From positions 1 to 43,274 of the forward strand of contig NZ_RHOX01000019.1 of the NCBI RefSeq assembly GCF_003946695.1: DNA of 43,274 nucleotides, given 5' to 3'. Position numbers and translations under genes: made by a program. The DNA is from Lapidilactobacillus bayanensis (lineage in GTDB: Bacteria > Bacillota > Bacilli > Lactobacillales > Lactobacillaceae). Under the pieces are notes generated by a model. It ran no database searches and was not told the origin of the DNA. It saw nothing but the letters and a program-made list of their open reading frames with translations. Below are positions 31,828 to 40,256 of this stretch, in pieces (the stretch's first letter is position 1; every line of letters starts with the position of its first letter).

Positions 31828-31868
31828 AATGGCCACAATCCAATTCTCAGGATTGTGGCCATTTTTTT
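31828..31868 (+). terminator. Strong terminator
   Basis: Stem AATGGCCACAATCC / GGATTGTGGCCATT with a following run of T residues. It probably ends the permease transcript after the palindromic blocks. Confidence 0.88.
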
Positions 31869-31907
31869 CGAGCAAGATTTTCTGATGGTACTTTTCTATA
31901 CACTATT

Positions 31908-32150
31908 TGAAACGTGCTGCGAAAGTCTGACAACTCCGCTTAAGCTAGCAATGAATAAGTTCAAAGAACGAACTTTTTCATTGCTTTCTTAATGCTCATT
32001 GTCAACCCGATTTTCTCCACACTCTGAATTGAAACGTGCTGCAAAGCGCAGTTAGTTCCGGTTAAGCTAAGCCAGTTTAAATCTTAAAACCAAGATTTTA
32101 ACTGGCTTGATCTTAATCCTCACTAACTACCCGCGCTTTTCCGCACTCTA
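31908..32150 (-). repeat. Two diverged family E repeats, one fused to an ABC gene stop codon
   Basis: Read on the minus strand, 32030-32150 begins TAGAGTGCGGAAAAGCGCGG and its TAG is the stop codon of the ABC ATPase gene. The second copy is 31908-32025. Ends are conserved (CACGTTTCA) while the arms are unrelated to types a-c, for example AAATCTTGGTTTTAAGATTT-like inner stems that are self-complementary. Confidence 0.8.
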
Positions 32151-32807
32151 TTTTTCTGCTGTGAAGACATGATGGGCGAGTCGGTAGGAGTGGTCGCAGG
32201 CTGCGGCGACGTCTGGTTCGTGGGTGACGATGATCACGCAACGATTTTGTTCGTGGGCGATTTTTTGGAAGAGTTGAATCACATCTTGGGTATTTTCTTC
32301 GTCCAAGTTACCGGTTGGTTCGTCGGCGACGACTAATTTAGCATCGCAACACATCGTTCGGGCAATGGCAACTCGTTGTTGTTGGCCGCCGGAAAGACGT
32401 TGAACATTCTTAGTCATTTGTTCATCGGTCAATCCGAGTTTGCGCAACATTTCCTGCGCATACTTCTTATCACCTTTATGACTAGACTGGGTGACCGCCA
32501 TCGCTGTTAATAAATTGTTCAACGGCGACATATACGTCAATAGATTATACGATTGAAACACAATCGAGACGTTATATTGGCGATATTTAGTGAGACCAAT
32601 ACTATTAATTCCTTTACCGTTAAAACTAATTTCACCAGCACGAGGCTTATCTAAACCAGCAATCAACGACAAGAAAGTCGTCTTGCCAGAGCCACTTTGA
32701 CCAACAATTGCGTATGATTGACCTTGTTCAAATTCAAGATTGACGTTTTCGAAAAGGCTGTTTTCTTGGCGGTCATACCAATAACCGAGATTTTTAATTG
32801 TTAACAT
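32148..32807 (-). CDS. ABC exporter ATP-binding protein (MacB/LolD type)
   Basis: 219 residues. Walker A GQSGSGKT at 36-43, signature LSGGQ at 138-142, Walker B with Asp162-Glu163 in VVADEPT, switch histidine in VTHEPD. It pairs with the FtsX-like permease immediately upstream; the ribosome binding site AAGGAGG overlaps the permease stop codon. The export substrate is unknown. The UAG stop is part of a family E hairpin. Confidence 0.93.
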   Translation of the reverse strand: MLTIKNLGYWYDRQENSLFENVNLEFEQGQSYAIVGQSGSGKTTFLSLIAGLDKPRAGEISFNGKGINSIGLTKYRQYNVSIVFQSYNLLTYMSPLNNLLTAMAVTQSSHKGDKKYAQEMLRKLGLTDEQMTKNVQRLSGGQQQRVAIARTMCCDAKLVVADEPTGNLDEENTQDVIQLFQKIAHEQNRCVIIVTHEPDVAAACDHSYRLAHHVFTAEK

Positions 32808-32822
32808 TAATGAATGACCTCC

Positions 32823-34301
32823 TTAATCAATCAAAACTTTGCGCGGCGACAGACGGAGAATCCCGCCGGAAGCCAAGGTAATGGAAATAAAGATGATGGC
32901 TAAACCGAAGCCGCCTAATTCTGCTAAATTAGTTGGGGTAACTTGAACATCAAGTTCGGTTTTATCGGTCTTGCTACTGCCCATGAAGCTAGCACCGCCA
33001 CTACGACCAGCTTGACCGCTTGGTGCACTGCCGCCAGGACCAGCTTGACCACCAGTACTACCAGGACGTTGCGAATTAACATTAGAAGCAGTCGAACTCG
33101 TCTCTTGAGCAACTAATTGTTCACCTAACTTGTTTCCAACGAACTTGCCGCCGATACCAGCAACACCAACTGCGATGACTAACACAATGAACATTTCGAC
33201 GAAAAACTGGCCAATAATCTTCATTCGGGATTCACCCATGGAAAGGAGTACGCCAATTTCATAACGGCGTTCGCGAATCATTAAGATGACGATCAAAGCT
33301 AAGATAATTGTTCCGGCAATTGCAACGAGCCAGACAATTTTATCAGCAAAAGATTTGACGTTATTCATTGAAGCTTTGACACTTTGATAACTGGCATCAT
33401 TAGCTGACAATGAATATTTAGACGTGTTAATCAGCTTCTTACCAGCCTTCTTGACGCTGCTAACCTTTGCAGGGTCACTAACAGTGAATGTTACCGAATC
33501 AGCTGTATTGGCGTATTTGGTGCCTTTAATCGTATTTGCAAGTGTGTAGGAACTATAGATCGTATTTGATGGATCGGTTGCACCCGGCCCCATTTGCGAG
33601 GAGGTGCTAGTTGATGGTGCTTTATAAATTCCGACAATCGTCAACTTGTAAGTTTTACTGCCGGAAGTAGCTTTCACCGTGACAGTGTCGCCAACCTTAA
33701 GGCTCTCTTGCTTGGCCAACTCAGTTTCGATAATAATATTATTGGTATTAGCATCTGAGGCCTTAATTCCACGACCTTTCGTAATCTTATAGTTGTTGTC
33801 GGTAAAATTACTCGTCAAACTCGTGGCAGAGACACCAGACACAGCAATGTCGCCTTGACTACTTGTCATTTTGTCGCCGCCTGGCGCATCGCCACCACCC
33901 TGCATCACACTTTGACTTGAAGTAGACGACGTCGAAATCGCGTCGAAACTTTTAGCATTGACTGAGGTTGTCGACGTTAAGTTATAACTCGCAACATTAT
34001 TTAACTTAGCAATTTTTTTAACATCAGCTAATTTAACTGGTGTCATTGATAACGACGGTTTCGTCTTGGTACTAGAAGCCGTTCCTTGACGCATTTTTTT
34101 AAAGGCCGCTTCGCGATTGGCGGATAAAGTCAAAGTCGCGCCGATACTCTTCTTAGCGTTACTCGTCGCCGCATCCGCCGCATTACGAATCAATAACCCC
34201 GCCAGTACAAACAACATAATCGCCGACGTCACCAAAATCAAAAGCACCGTCCGACCCTTCTTGGCCACTAAATTCAACCAAGCACGCTTAAAAAAATTCA
34301 T
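32823..34301 (-). CDS. ABC exporter permease, FtsX/MacB type
   Basis: This 492-residue protein starts at 34301, behind AGGAGG, giving MNFFKRAWLNLVAKKGRTVL; an open frame extends 38 codons further upstream without a site. First membrane helix at about 18-40, an extracytoplasmic MacB-like domain to about 320, then three C-terminal helices. Two unusual low-complexity inserts face outside: a Ser/Gly/Asp-rich stretch near residue 130, and a Gly/Ser/Pro/Gln-rich stretch (SGGQAGPGGSAPSG-like, near residues 410-440) between the last helices. These may be flexible surface loops. Its upstream region carries the family D repeat array, so the promoter must lie beyond or within it. Confidence 0.9.
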   Translation of the reverse strand: MNFFKRAWLNLVAKKGRTVLLILVTSAIMLFVLAGLLIRNAADAATSNAKKSIGATLTLSANREAAFKKMRQGTASSTKTKPSLSMTPVKLADVKKIAKLNNVASYNLTSTTSVNAKSFDAISTSSTSSQSVMQGGGDAPGGDKMTSSQGDIAVSGVSATSLTSNFTDNNYKITKGRGIKASDANTNNIIIETELAKQESLKVGDTVTVKATSGSKTYKLTIVGIYKAPSTSTSSQMGPGATDPSNTIYSSYTLANTIKGTKYANTADSVTFTVSDPAKVSSVKKAGKKLINTSKYSLSANDASYQSVKASMNNVKSFADKIVWLVAIAGTIILALIVILMIRERRYEIGVLLSMGESRMKIIGQFFVEMFIVLVIAVGVAGIGGKFVGNKLGEQLVAQETSSTASNVNSQRPGSTGGQAGPGGSAPSGQAGRSGGASFMGSSKTDKTELDVQVTPTNLAELGGFGLAIIFISITLASGGILRLSPRKVLID

Positions 34302-34323
34302 AAAAAGCCTCCTAAAAATACAA

Positions 34324-34828
34324 GTTGTGAGTAGGCATGGTTTGAAGGTGAAATCTAAGTTCGTAAAAATGTGAATCTTGATTTTAAGATTCATGTTTTT
34401 ACAACTTAGATGCAACCTTCAATGCCTACGAACACAGTTAAGTTGTGAGAGGGAGCGTCTAGAGGCGTACGGCTAAGATAAAGCATGACAAAATTCTGCT
34501 TTTAGAATTTAGGCATGCTTTATCTTAGCAGCTAGCCTCTGCGACCTCGAACACGTTTAATACAAGTTGTGAGTAGTACCGGGTTGAGATGGATAAATAA
34601 AGTGGCTGGCACTGAAATCTTGCTAAAGATTTTAGGGACAGACATTTTATTTATACCATCTCAGGTACTACGAACACATTTATGTTGTGAGTAGGCATGG
34701 TTTGAAGGTGAAATCTAAGTTCGTAAAAATGTGAATCTTGATTTTAAGATTCATGTTTTTACAACTTAGATGCAACCTTCAATGCCTATGAACACAGTTA
34801 TGTTGTAAGAGGGAGCAACCTCGAACAT
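34324..34828. repeat. Tandem array of family D hairpins
   Basis: Five units share the ends GTTGTGAG and CGAACAC but differ inside: D1 34324-34435, D2 34442-34554, D3 34566-34677, D4 34684-34795, D5 34802-34828. Inner arms are self-complementary within each unit (D1 GTAGGCAT/ATGCCTAC with GAAGG/CCTTC; D2 GCTAAGATAAAGCATG/CATGCTTTATCTTAGC; D3 GTAGTACC..GAGATGG/CCATCTC..GTACTAC). D4 nearly repeats D1. D5 is a 27-bp remnant with both ends joined. Confidence 0.85.
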
Positions 34829-34970
34829 AAAATTTAAATCCTGTTCCTATCACATTAATGCGTCATTTAATAACACTACTTAGATTACGCAATAAAAGCG
34901 ATCAATCTATGCCCCGTTTTTGTATTTTTCAAGCTTTAAAATCGAATTTTTTGTGTCTTTGTTTCTCTGA

Positions 34971-35369
34971 CTAAGACTAGCTTTTGGCTTAGAAATTGGA
35001 ACAGTTTTTCTTATAGAAACCTCACTTTAGCAGCTCCTTCTGCTCTGGCGATTATTTCTCGGTGTGGTTGCTCAACTACTAGCAACTCACTTTAAAAGTC
35101 CGATTGTTATTTTCAGTGGCTTAACCTTAATTATCTTCTTTGAACGGTTAGGTCTCTTCGCTAATCCGCACTTAAGCAATCTAGCAAAATATTTACCTTC
35201 TTACTTTGTCAAATTTTCTTATATTATTAACGGTCAAGGCGAATTCGTTCTTTTGCGTCCCGGACAAGGTATCGCGGTTCTAATGATTTGGACTGTATTA
35301 ATCGGCTGGCTAACATCTGTTAGAATCCTACACTCACAAAAGTATCATCAATTCAACACAACAATCTGA
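34971..35369 (+). pseudogene. Permease remnant (ABC-2-like C-terminus)
   Basis: A continuous reading frame from 35031 to 35369, headed by an in-frame TAG at 35028 and preceded by further matching-looking sequence back to a TGA at about 34968, encodes hydrophobic protein: GVVAQLLATHFKSPIVIFSG, then FFERLGLFANPHLSNLAKYL, ending in a helix (IAVLMIWTVLIGWLTSVRIL) and a polar tail. It resembles the C-terminal two helices of an ABC-2-type permease. No ribosome binding site or proper start is present at GTG 35064. The likely reading is a decayed transporter gene whose 5' part is gone. Confidence 0.55.
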
Positions 35370-35430
35370 AACTTGCCTTTAAATAGCAACCTGATATAGT
35401 AAAATATCCCAAGCGTGTCTCACCATGCAC

Positions 35431-35467
35431 AAAGCCCCCTAACTCAGCTAAGTTAGAGGGCTTTTTT
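35431..35467 (+). terminator. Terminator
   Basis: AAAGCCCCCTAACT / AGTTAGAGGGCTTTTTT stem-loop, the A run allowing use from both directions. It lies between the permease remnant and the convergent DUF218 gene. Confidence 0.88.
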
Positions 35468-35531
35468 GACACTTTTAAAAAACGTTTGGGCTGAAATGTT
35501 GCGCCTAATCAGCGAGCAATCCACAAAACGA

Positions 35532-36626
35532 TTAGTGATTGATTGCTGTGATAATCGCTGAAAAAATTGCTATGGCAAGTAAGCCAACGATAATAATCAT
35601 GTGACGGCGTTTGTTCAGCAAAAAAATAGCCGCAAATTCGCGAATCAATGCATTAGGCAGGAAATACAAACGTACTTTTGAACCAACACCGTTAGCCTTT
35701 AAGCCAGCCATTCTAGCATACAAACCGGCGCGGAACGTGTGATAGTTATTCGTGAAGAATTTAACCCGCGGCATGACATCTTTAGTGGCAAAATCAGTCG
35801 CAATCACTCTTTTTGAGAATTGCATGTTTTGCAACGTGTTTTTCGACTTAGCTTCTAAAACGACCAATTCTTGCGGCCAGCCGTGTGCGACTGCGTAATC
35901 GGCCATTGCTTGCGCTTCCGACAATTGTTCATCAGCACCTTGCCCACCGGAAAAAACAATTTTAGGCAGTGGCCGCCCTTTCTGTTCTTGCTTCTTAGCA
36001 TAAGTCAGCGCGCGATCAATGCGACTACCTAACAAGCGGGAAACCTTATGACCGTCAATTAAACCGGCGCCTAAAACAATCAAATAATCTTGACGATAGT
36101 TACGCGGCACAAATTGATACAAGAACGCATTAACCAAATAATTGTAACTGCAGAAAACCATATAAGTTCCGATGGCAGGAATCACGCCCAGCAGTGCATT
36201 CAACCATTCTGGTAAAAAGCGATTCGCACTCAGCAAGTTAAACGCCCAATAGCCCATTAACAGCAACGCTAAAAATAATGTCAGCATATTAGCCAATGTA
36301 TGACTTTCGCGCTTCCACACAATCATGGCGTTCCAGAGCAACAAGGCCCAGCCCATCAACAACACCAGCCCGATAATACCAACTAAGACGATAAACAACA
36401 GTCCCATGAAGGTAATAAAGGTATTATTTCCGGTATTGAAAATCAGCACCGCCAGCCAAACCAAAAAGACACCAAAAAATAATGAAAATAAAATGCCATT
36501 AATTAAACGCCGTGGTTCTTTCAACCAGCTATACAAAAAAACACCCAGAAAAACTAACATGATCAATCCAATAATGACGACAACCCCAATTAGGCGCCCC
36601 AACGATGCATTGGCAACTTGTTCCAA
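35532..36626 (-). CDS. DUF218 (YdcF/SanA/ElyC-like) membrane protein
   Basis: 364 residues. The N-terminal half holds five or six membrane helices (to about residue 165); the second half is a DUF218 domain with YLIVLGAGLIDGHKVSRLLG, then VFSGGQGADEQLSEAQAMAD, and KSKNTLQNMQFSK, the conserved G-x-G, SGG and E/N-T patterns. A last helix is at the C-terminus. Such proteins are linked to envelope processes (vancomycin tolerance, lipid carrier recycling), but no reaction is proven. The start is TTG at 36626 behind GGAGG with 8-nt spacing. It is transcribed alone. Confidence 0.88.
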   Translation of the reverse strand: MEQVANASLGRLIGVVVIIGLIMLVFLGVFLYSWLKEPRRLINGILFSLFFGVFLVWLAVLIFNTGNNTFITFMGLLFIVLVGIIGLVLLMGWALLLWNAMIVWKRESHTLANMLTLFLALLLMGYWAFNLLSANRFLPEWLNALLGVIPAIGTYMVFCSYNYLVNAFLYQFVPRNYRQDYLIVLGAGLIDGHKVSRLLGSRIDRALTYAKKQEQKGRPLPKIVFSGGQGADEQLSEAQAMADYAVAHGWPQELVVLEAKSKNTLQNMQFSKRVIATDFATKDVMPRVKFFTNNYHTFRAGLYARMAGLKANGVGSKVRLYFLPNALIREFAAIFLLNKRRHMIIIVGLLAIAIFSAIITAINH

Positions 36627-36790
36627 AGTAACGACCTCCGCTCAATATTCTAATCTCATTTTAGCATAATCACGCTTAGACCAAAATGGAGAAACGGCCC
36701 GGGTAAGTAACTGTCTTGCTTGATTGCTTCACATTTCTGACCATAATCACGATTATCGGCACTTTTCTTACCAAAACCACTTGTTAAGAC

Positions 36791-36796
36791 TATAAT
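36791..36796 (+). promoter_or_regulatory. -10 box of the small-protein gene
   Basis: TATAAT at 36791-36796, with a weak TTACCA 17 bp upstream, precedes the start codon at 36836 by 40 bp. Confidence 0.5.
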
Positions 36797-36835
36797 GAAA
36801 TTGTAGAGATTCACAATATGGAGGGATTAAGCCTT

Positions 36836-37207
36836 ATGGCAAAAGCAGTTGACATTAAAAATTATCAAAACGATCGGGTTGCACATGCGTTTCTCGAGTT
36901 TTATTTAGCTTTATTTAGGAATAACGAATTAGATGCTTTGGCCACTTTTAACGCGCAGGAACAAATGGCTGAGATTAATCATTTCTTGCAATTAGCACCA
37001 CAAGTTACCAATGAACAATTGATTGAAGAATTAGTTGAAGCGCGCGGTACTGAATTAACCGATCTCTTCAACAATATCGTTGCTGACGAACCAACGATTG
37101 TTGACTTAACTAGCGAAAACGCCTGGCATGACTGGTACAAGACACTCACTAAGAAAATCGCCATCCGCACACCAGGTGGTAGTTGGAATAAATACGGTAC
37201 TCGCTAA
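36836..37207 (+). CDS. Hypothetical 123-residue protein
   Basis: The start at 36836 (MAKAVDIKNYQND) is 7 nt after GGAGGG; an ATG at 36818 would place that site inside the gene. The protein is acidic, mostly helical in appearance, without membrane segment, signal peptide or cysteine. I do not recognise a family. A clear promoter and ribosome binding site support expression. It lies upstream of the DUF308 gene in the same direction, with a long hairpin (ATTGGC..CAA / TTG..GCCAAT, about 37224-37274) between them. Confidence 0.75.
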   Translation: MAKAVDIKNYQNDRVAHAFLEFYLALFRNNELDALATFNAQEQMAEINHFLQLAPQVTNEQLIEELVEARGTELTDLFNNIVADEPTIVDLTSENAWHDWYKTLTKKIAIRTPGGSWNKYGTR

Positions 37208-37362
37208 TAGTTTGATTAAGATTGGCTCAAGTGATGCATGACGATTTCTATGATGCGTTGTTTGGGCCAATTTCATGCTATTGCCGGCGAAATATCAGTC
37301 CCAAGATTGATGAGTGTCAATCATGAAGATGAGAGAATAAGGTCAAACATGGAGGTCTGAAT

Positions 37363-37893
37363 ATGGATAATTTAGTTAAAAACATTAAACGTAACATGTG
37401 GCTACGCGCCGCTGCTTTCATCATCTTTGGTATTTTGATCGCATTTAAACCCGCGATGATGATTAACATGAGCATTCAAATAATCGCACTCTACCTAGCT
37501 GTCCTGGGTGTTTATAACTTAGTGATCGGCTTAAAATCACATCAAAAAGGCGAGTCCTTAAATGGCGGAACAATTCTCGGCATTACCGAATTAGTCGGTG
37601 CCCTATTTGTCCTGTTATTCGCTAAAGCACTGCTAAGCTTATTACCATTCGTTATTGGCATTAGCTTGTTAATTCACGGCATCAATTACATCATGCAAAT
37701 CCGAAACAACCGCCGCTACGTCAACATTAGCCCCGTTATGAATTACATCTACGGCGCCCTAATCATCATCGCCGCAGCAGTCATGATCCTCAACCCCTTC
37801 AAATCACTAACCGCCCTCTTCGCCATCTTCGGCTGGCTACTAATCATCATGGGCATCGCAGAAATATTCGGAACACGACTATTCAAAAAATAG
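37363..37893 (+). CDS. DUF308 (HdeD-like) membrane protein
   Basis: 176 residues with six hydrophobic helices in three hairpin pairs, as in HdeD/DUF308 proteins. Examples are WLRAAAFIIFGILIAFKPAM near the N-terminus and LTALFAIFGWLLIIMGIAEI near the end. E. coli HdeD is linked to acid resistance; function here is unknown. GGAGGT precedes the ATG. The UAG stop at 37891-37893 forms the first bases of a family E repeat. Confidence 0.87.
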   Translation: MDNLVKNIKRNMWLRAAAFIIFGILIAFKPAMMINMSIQIIALYLAVLGVYNLVIGLKSHQKGESLNGGTILGITELVGALFVLLFAKALLSLLPFVIGISLLIHGINYIMQIRNNRRYVNISPVMNYIYGALIIIAAAVMILNPFKSLTALFAIFGWLLIIMGIAEIFGTRLFKK

Positions 37894-38008
37894 AGCGCGA
37901 AAGGCAACGGGTTGGCGGTATGAATTTAAACGGGAAGATTGATGCGTGCCAACGCAGCAAGATTCACGCTTAAATTCACTTCCGCCAGTTGTTTGCAGCA
38001 CGTTTCAG
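37891..38008 (+). repeat. Family E repeat fused to DUF308 stop codon
   Basis: It begins TAGAGCGCGAAAGGCAACGG and ends GCAGCACGTTTCAG. Arms GGGTTGGCGG..TGAATTTAAACGGG and the complementary CTTAAATTCA..CCGCCAGTTG pair well. The TAG is the stop codon of the preceding gene. Confidence 0.88.
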
Positions 38009-38032
38009 CAATCACCAGAAATCAAGCCGAAA

Positions 38033-38066
38033 AAAAGGCGCTAGGATTTTTTATCCCAGCGCCTTT
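38033..38066. terminator. Bidirectional terminator
   Basis: AAAGGCGCT-GGAT / ATCC-AGCGCCTTT with A-rich and T-rich flanks, between the DUF308 gene and the converging sigma-factor gene. Confidence 0.88.
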
Positions 38067-38079
38067 CCTATGCCATTTT

Positions 38080-38616
38080 TTAAAGTTGATCGTATAAAAT
38101 TTCAGCTAATTGTCCACGTAGACTTGCGCGATGTTGCCGCAATGCACGTGGTGTCACTTGCTGCTGATAAGCAATCATTGCCAGTGGATAACCTTTTAGG
38201 AAATGATCACGAATAATTAATTGATCCAACTCATTACCGGCAAAGGCCAATTGCTGCAGTAGCAGTAAGATTTCAACTTCTGAATCATAAGTTGCCAGGT
38301 CACCAATCACATCGAAATCCGGTAAGATATCGCCCTGTCGATAACGGTCACGCCGCAACAAGTCAATCACGTGCCAAACAATCTGGCGAAACGCGTAAGC
38401 CTTAAACCGGTCGTCGGTCTCAGGATCACCGTCATAATTGACATAAGCTTGCGCAAAAGCCAAATATGCCTCTTGCAAAAAATCGTCATAGTCTTGCGAA
38501 CCACGCCAAATTCCAGCCCGTTTGACTGCACCTCGAATTAATCTTGGTTGTTGTAACGCGGCCTGTAACCCAGTTGTCAAATTACGTTGCTGCGAATCCA
38601 TTCTTGTATTATTCAT
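38080..38616 (-). CDS. ComX/SigH-like alternative sigma factor
   Basis: 178 residues. The region-2-like core is YDDFLQEAYLAFAQAYVNYD, then FKAYAFRQIVWHVIDLLRRD (core-binding and -10 recognition), followed by a C-terminal helix-turn-helix (DHFLKGYPLAMIAYQQQVTP, then RALRQHRASLRGQL). This matches the short sigma-70 group containing ComX/SigX and lactobacillus SigH, which direct RNA polymerase to competence promoters. An AAGGAG site precedes the start. The gene lies 407 bp downstream of, and parallel to, a protein with weak ComK similarity. An extended -10 (TGCTATGAT) is near 38665. Confidence 0.85.
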   Translation of the reverse strand: MNNTRMDSQQRNLTTGLQAALQQPRLIRGAVKRAGIWRGSQDYDDFLQEAYLAFAQAYVNYDGDPETDDRFKAYAFRQIVWHVIDLLRRDRYRQGDILPDFDVIGDLATYDSEVEILLLLQQLAFAGNELDQLIIRDHFLKGYPLAMIAYQQQVTPRALRQHRASLRGQLAEILYDQL

Positions 38617-39023
38617 TGTGGAAACTCCTTAACAGAATTCCACAAGCGCCTGTGGTGACTACATCATAGCAAGCCCCACAAGGAATCACACCTCGGAGAA
38701 AAAAGCTGACCAGTTCACTGTTTTAGTTACTTTTTGATGCAACTACTATTTTTGAGGATTGCCAGATTAAGGTTGCGTCATTTGTTCCGTGATAAAATAT
38801 TGACAGAATTTTTGCTCGGTTGTTTTGATTTGTGACGATTTGAAACGTGCTGTCTTTGTGAAACTACCGTACAACTGAAAACTCCTTACCAACGACCAAC
38901 GCCATTAATGGACTCAGGATAAAAAATCCCCAGTCTATTTAGTTTAGGCTACTGCAAATGTGCACCTGAATACCAATGCTGACCAAGCCGGCTGATAACA
39001 TCGAACTGTTTTCAATCGTACTT
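38617..39023. other. Intergenic region between sigma factor and ComK-like gene
   Basis: It contains the sigma-gene promoter region with direct CTTGTGG repeats (minus strand). A family E end fragment (TGAAACGTGCT, 38841-38851, minus orientation) and a hairpin GACT-GGAT / ATCC-AGTC at 38911-38935 that may weakly terminate the ComK-like transcript are also present. No gene is seen. Confidence 0.45.
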
Positions 39024-39839
39024 TTAATTAAAACTTCGCCATCTTTTCATCTTGCAGATGAAATAGGACTCGGAATCTTCGAAGGTCTGAGTCACCGGTT
39101 CGTAGGATTCATCATGGCAGATGCTCTGAACGACGCCGCGTTGGAATAGTTGCAGGTACTGACCAATTCTGAAAACAGTGACATGTTGGTGCCATTGCCG
39201 ATAGAGATCGTCTTGTTGGCGCAAAACATTCATTGACAGTGTCAATTGTTGCGGATCAACGCCAATCTCGCGACACAAGTATTCAAAAGCGCGTAATTCA
39301 AGGACACTCATTAAGCAAAGATCCTCGAAACGATGTTGAAAATCGGCTCTAACTGGCAAGACAATGCGCAACCCATCCGTGAAATCAAACTCTACTTCTC
39401 TACCAGCGACTTTCGTTAAATGATAGACGTGATGCAGGGCCACCCAATCTGCTGACTTGGAACTGGAAACGCCGGATAAATGCATTGCACACCAATTACC
39501 AAAGCAAAGTGATAACTCGCGATTATGTGGCAGTTCAAGATGTTGCTTTAACCGGCGAATCACCGAGACATCAAGAATCGAGTTTGCCATCCGATATTGC
39601 AGTAAACTTTTCGTAGAGTAAGTGGAGAAGTAAACCGTGTCTGTACTGATCACCAATGTCTTAATCCCTTGCGGATTGACTAATCGATAATTGATCAATA
39701 CATCAAAATCGTCAACAAACTCAAGCTCATGATGAAGCGGTACGGCTCGCCGCAAACAGGCTTGTAACAGCGTTCTTGTGGTAATAACTTGATCTCTCCC
39801 CAGCAATTGTCTAAATTCTACTAATGTCATATGTTTCAC
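39024..39839 (-). CDS. ComK-like protein (weak similarity)
   Basis: A 271-residue protein with no membrane segment. The middle part recalls B. subtilis ComK: a DTVYFSTYSTKSLLQY stretch, then ADWVALHHVYHL followed by VEFDFTDGLRIVLPV and a phenylalanine-containing segment FQHRFEDL. This corresponds to ComK's WIS..HV, V.F..GK..ELP and F..QV pattern. It is some 80 residues longer than ComK, with an N-terminal extension and a longer C-terminus. GTG 39839 follows GAGAGG. The promoter TTGAGT-17-TAAGAT is at 39876-39904. Its neighbour is a ComX-like sigma factor, which strengthens a competence role. Without a profile search this stays tentative. Confidence 0.75.
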   Translation of the reverse strand: MKHMTLVEFRQLLGRDQVITTRTLLQACLRRAVPLHHELEFVDDFDVLINYRLVNPQGIKTLVISTDTVYFSTYSTKSLLQYRMANSILDVSVIRRLKQHLELPHNRELSLCFGNWCAMHLSGVSSSKSADWVALHHVYHLTKVAGREVEFDFTDGLRIVLPVRADFQHRFEDLCLMSVLELRAFEYLCREIGVDPQQLTLSMNVLRQQDDLYRQWHQHVTVFRIGQYLQLFQRGVVQSICHDESYEPVTQTFEDSESYFICKMKRWRSFN

Positions 39840-39875
39840 TTAATCAATCCTCTCATATTTAATGACTACAGGCCT

Positions 39876-39904
39876 ATCTTAACGAAATGTAAGCGGATAC
39901 TCAA
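39876..39904 (-). promoter_or_regulatory. Promoter of the ComK-like gene
   Basis: Minus strand -35 TTGAGT (39899-39904), 17-bp spacer, -10 TAAGAT (39876-39881). Confidence 0.6.
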
Positions 39905-40105
39905 GTGAAAACAGACAACTGTTCTATGACCTAATTCATATCTTGCGAACAAATTTTAGCATGAAAATAAACGTTAAAATAAAGGTTACAACGATCAATT
40001 CAAGTTCGCTAATTAAGCCGAGCCGTTTTGATCGACCTATTTTTTGGTCGCTCAGAACAGCACCATTGAAACCGCCAAACCCAGGTTTTAGAATCACGAT
40101 GTCAT

Positions 40106-40136
40106 AAAAAAGCCATACCCATTAATTTGGATATGA
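40106..40136 (-). terminator. Additional terminator-like hairpin
   Basis: On the minus strand GTCATA-CC / GG-TATG-C is followed by TTTTTT. It lies beyond the P60 terminator. The remainder of 39905-40195 shows nothing clear. Confidence 0.5.
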
Positions 40137-40195
40137 CTTCATCAAGCACCACCAACACTATTTGGCAAAGACCACCTGTTTGAGATAAAAACACA

Positions 40196-40232
40196 CAAAA
40201 AGAGAAACCAGGATTTTGTCCCAGTTCCTCTT
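40196..40232 (-). terminator. Terminator of the P60 hydrolase gene
   Basis: Minus strand AGAGGAACTGGGA / TCCTGGTTTCTCT stem-loop followed by T residues. It shares the core GGAACTGGGACAAAATCC with the terminator at 19168-19204. Confidence 0.8.
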
Positions 40233-40256
40233 GAATGATCAATTAAAATGATAATG

